From contig CAMBGQ010000004.1 of NCBI GenBank assembly GCA_945866215.1, positions 1 through 64,000 of the forward strand: 64,000 bases of DNA, given 5' to 3'. A program made the translations under genes and the position numbers. The first letter of the stretch is position 1, and every line of letters begins with the position of its first letter. This document shows positions 61,904 through 64,000 of the stretch, piece after piece. The stretch comes from Opitutus sp. GAS368 (GTDB lineage Bacteria > Verrucomicrobiota > Verrucomicrobiia > Opitutales > UBA953). The notes below the pieces were generated by a model that searched no databases, was not told the origin of the DNA, and saw nothing but the letters and a program-made list of their open reading frames with translations.

Positions 61904-62893
61904 ATGGCCGACCTCGATAGCAGCATCCTCCTCGCGTTCCTTGAGGCCGCCGGCGAACCGGTGAGCGGAGACCGTCTCGCGAAAGAACTCGGCGTCTCCC
62001 GCGTGGCGATCTGGAGCCGGCTCGAGCGCCTGCGGGCCGCAGGTTTCTCCTTCAAGGCCTCGACCCGGAAGGGTTATGTCCTGAAGTCCGTCCCGCGCGA
62101 GATCAACGCGGCGCTCCTCGACGCGCACCTTCGTCGCCTTAAGGTCGCGCCGTCGGTCGAGTTGCTCGCCGTGGTCGATAGTACCAATTCCGAAGCGGAG
62201 CGTCGCCTCGCGGCGGGCGGAGAAGCGCCGTTCGCGGTGCTCGCCCGGACGCAGCGCGCCGGTCGCGGCCGGCTGGGGCGGAAATGGCATAGCACCCACC
62301 CGGGCAACCTTTACCTATCGCTCGCCTTCCGGCCGTTCATTCCACCGGAGCGGCTCAAGCCGTTCACGCTCTGGATGGGGCTCGCCCTGTGCGCGCACGT
62401 CGAGAAATCGCTGGGCCTCAAGCTCGGGCTTAAGTGGCCCAATGATCTGCAGTCGCCCGATGGCCGCAAGGTCGCCGGGATGCTCACCGAGGCGCGCCTC
62501 GACGCTGACTCGGTCCGCGAACTGGTGTTCGGGCTCGGCCTCAACCTCACGGGCCAACCCAAGGATTTCCCTACCGAGCTTCGCGCGACCGCGGGCTCGC
62601 TCGAAGCGGCGGGCGGCGCGCCGCTCGACGTCAACCGTGAGGCCGCCGCCGTCATCGCCGCGCTCTTTCACGCCTGGGAGCAGTTCGCGGAAGGCGGGTG
62701 GTCGCGCTCGTTCCGTAAGCTGTGGTCAGCCTACGACGTCCTTGCCGGCAAGTCTGTCCGGGTCGGTCTGCGTGGGGATCCGGTTGCGGGCATCGTTGAG
62801 GGTATCGATGATGAGGGCTCCCTCATCCTCCGCACCAGCGGTGGTCGCAAGACCGTCGTCTCCTCGGGCGAAGTCACGCTACGCAAACCCTGA
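61904..62893 (+). CDS. birA: biotin-protein ligase with N-terminal HTH
   Basis: 329 aa. A winged helix at residues 15-50 (GDRLAKELGVSRVAIWSRLERL) precedes the ligase domain: GRGRLGRKWHS is the biotinyl-AMP loop, GLKWPNDLQSPDGRKVAGML the ATP/biotin site, and the C-terminal SH3-like part ends RKTVVSSGEVTL. It may act as both ligase and bio-operon repressor. It follows nadC by three bases and precedes coaX. Confidence 0.93.
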   Translation: MADLDSSILLAFLEAAGEPVSGDRLAKELGVSRVAIWSRLERLRAAGFSFKASTRKGYVLKSVPREINAALLDAHLRRLKVAPSVELLAVVDSTNSEAERRLAAGGEAPFAVLARTQRAGRGRLGRKWHSTHPGNLYLSLAFRPFIPPERLKPFTLWMGLALCAHVEKSLGLKLGLKWPNDLQSPDGRKVAGMLTEARLDADSVRELVFGLGLNLTGQPKDFPTELRATAGSLEAAGGAPLDVNREAAAVIAALFHAWEQFAEGGWSRSFRKLWSAYDVLAGKSVRVGLRGDPVAGIVEGIDDEGSLILRTSGGRKTVVSSGEVTLRKP

Positions 62894-62933
62894 GCGCTTG
62901 CCCCGGCGACCACTTTCGGCCACCCTTTTGCCT

Positions 62934-63686
62934 GTGTCCATCTTCTGTCTCGATGTCGGCAACACCCATACGCATTGGGGCGTCGTGGACGGACGCCGGG
63001 TGCTCGCCCACGGCGAGTTGCCGACCGCTTTGCTGGAGACGGCGGCGCTGACGGCGTTGCTCGCCGCGCATCCGACCAAGGGCGTCGCGCTCGCCAGCGT
63101 CGTCCCAAAGGTCACGGCGGCGATTGCCCCGGCGCTCCTGAGGTGCGGCCGACCATTCTATCCACTTCGCCATGATTCCGTGAAGGGCCTCGGCTTTGAT
63201 TATCCGCAGCCCGCCGAGGTCGGCCAGGATCGGCTCGCGGATTGCGTCGGCGCGCAGCTCGTCGCCGGCGCGCCCGCGGTCATCATCGGCATGGGTACGG
63301 CGACGACGGTCGATATCCTGACCGAGTGCGGTTACGCTGGCGGCATCATCGCCCCTGGACTTGGCGTGATGACCCAGTATCTCCATGAGCGCACGGCGCT
63401 CCTGCCGGCGCTCGACCCGGCCTCGCTCCTCGGCGGACCGGCCATCGGCAAATCCACCGTCGACGCGATGCGTTCCGGCTGTGCCCTCGGCTTCGCTGGC
63501 ATGATTGGAGCCTTGCTCGATGGCGTTTGCGCCGAGCTCGTCCGCCAAGGTTTACCGATGCCCAAGGTGATTGTCACCGGCGGCGCGGCGGTCTACCTAC
63601 CGGCCACATGGCAGGCGCGCGTGACGCATGAGCCGCACCTGACTTTACTCGGTCTCGCCGAAGCCCACCGCCGGCATTTCGCATGA
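62934..63686 (+). CDS. coaX: type III pantothenate kinase
   Basis: First step of coenzyme A synthesis. It has a GTG start. FCLDVGNTHTHWGVV is the phosphate-binding start, VGQDRLADCVGA and IGMGTATTVDIL follow, and AGGIIAPGLGVM is the third motif. The length of 250 aa is normal. It lies 40 bases after birA, an arrangement seen in many bacteria. Its stop overlaps the next start as ATGA. Confidence 0.93.
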   Translation: MSIFCLDVGNTHTHWGVVDGRRVLAHGELPTALLETAALTALLAAHPTKGVALASVVPKVTAAIAPALLRCGRPFYPLRHDSVKGLGFDYPQPAEVGQDRLADCVGAQLVAGAPAVIIGMGTATTVDILTECGYAGGIIAPGLGVMTQYLHERTALLPALDPASLLGGPAIGKSTVDAMRSGCALGFAGMIGALLDGVCAELVRQGLPMPKVIVTGGAAVYLPATWQARVTHEPHLTLLGLAEAHRRHFA

Positions 63687-63886
63687 GCGCTCCCGATTCC
63701 CTCGCGAAGCTCCGCCGCTTCGTCCCGCTGCTTGCTTTGATCATCGTGGTGCAGGCGGGCTTCCTACTCTACGCCTTCTTCGCCGAAAAACTCCCCCGCG
63801 TCTGGCCCTTGGTGGTCGGCGACCTGGTCTTTTCGGGCATCTTGCTCTTCGTGCTCTGGCGGTTCCTGGTCCGCCGGCGCGGCTAA
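63683..63886 (+). CDS. small two-helix membrane protein, unknown
   Basis: 67 aa with two hydrophobic stretches (VPLLALIIVVQAGFLLYAFF and LVVGDLVFSGILLFVLW) and a basic RRRG end. The ATG overlaps the coaX stop as ATGA, so it is translationally coupled. No family recognised. Its TAA overlaps the TAG of the next, convergent gene. Confidence 0.6.
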   Translation: MSAPDSLAKLRRFVPLLALIIVVQAGFLLYAFFAEKLPRVWPLVVGDLVFSGILLFVLWRFLVRRRG

Positions 63887-64000
63887 GGCTTGATCAGTTT
63901 CAGCAGTTCCTTGCGGCGGGCCCGGATCTCGCGGCAGCCGGCCTTGGCCAGGCGGTCGGTCGAGAAGGCTTCGACGGTGAGGCTGGCGACGGCGGTGCCG
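63883..64000 (-). CDS. C-terminal end of a probable PfkB-family kinase, partial
   Basis: On the minus strand an open frame enters from the right edge and ends at TAG (63885-63883). The last residues read GTAVASLTVEAFSTDRL followed by a basic helix ending LLKLIKP. This pattern resembles the C-terminus of PfkB-family sugar or nucleoside kinases (ASFTVE.FS.DRL). The bulk of the gene lies outside the window, so the substrate is unknown. Confidence 0.5.
   Translation of the reverse strand, partial: GTAVASLTVEAFSTDRLAKAGCREIRARRKELLKLIKP

Noticed and set aside
61040-62299. 419-aa minus-strand open frame across nadC and birA
   Set aside because: It spans two real genes on the other strand and has no family pattern.

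Overview
The window is a compact, GC-rich, almost fully coding stretch of a Gram-negative bacterial chromosome. It carries KdsA for lipopolysaccharide, an outer-membrane efflux lipoprotein, TonB-independent FeoAB iron uptake and a PlsC/PssA phospholipid pathway. A Bacteroidota-like long PurF, a NamZ/DUF1343 lipoprotein, a DUF5069 protein and many paired housekeeping genes suggest Verrucomicrobiota, probably an Opitutales-like lineage. That placement is inference from gene types, not from a marker-gene tree. Most start codons lack an obvious Shine-Dalgarno sequence, and many adjacent genes overlap as ATGA or GTGA, so translational coupling looks general.

Layout. 0-7 kb: purine synthesis (purF, purN, purK, purE) with NamZ, a PrmA-type methyltransferase and a small membrane protein between them. 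7-10.7 kb: a CapD/WbpM-type nucleotide-sugar enzyme and a membrane-anchored, cysteine-less FGE-like protein. 10.8-14.3 kb: a coupled tyrA, aroA-cmk fusion, plsC operon. 14.3-18.5 kb (minus): dnaN, pssA, a RelE-like protein, a low-molecular-weight phosphatase, a thioredoxin-like protein and DUF5069. 18.5-24.8 kb: hemX, a short hemA, an NtrC-type regulator and a PstS-like protein, then tRNA-Gly(GCC), a bidirectional terminator and phoR/phoB. 25-28.3 kb: mnmG and mnmE. 28.4-31.2 kb: lysA and a fungal Str2-type cystathionine gamma-synthase-like gene.

31-38.4 kb: secreted proteins, an aquaporin relative and a four-gene DevC/DevA/DevB/outer-membrane-factor exporter. 38.4-45.4 kb: gnd, coaC, queG, gmk, polX and kdsA. 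45.4-50.8 kb: menE/menC (minus), guaB, a Pro/Ala-rich membrane protein and exonuclease III. 50.8-55 kb: a POT transporter and a Fur-box-preceded feoA-feoB-small Cys-rich protein operon. 55.0-55.5 kb: the only long gene-free gap, filled by a nested imperfect palindrome. 55.5-58.3 kb (minus): aguA, aguB, hisG. 58.5-64 kb: an AsmA-like protein, grpE, dnaJ, nadC, birA, coaX, a small membrane protein and the end of a probable PfkB-family kinase.

The strongest non-genic signal is a pair of perfect 18-bp palindromes containing the 16-bp parS core TGTTCCACGTGGAACA. One lies in the gap after mnmG and one lies inside mnmG. Several near-consensus DnaA boxes lie beside dnaN about 9 kb away. Together they suggest the window is close to the replication origin, although dnaA, parA and parB are not present. 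No CRISPR array, prophage, transposase or rRNA gene was seen.
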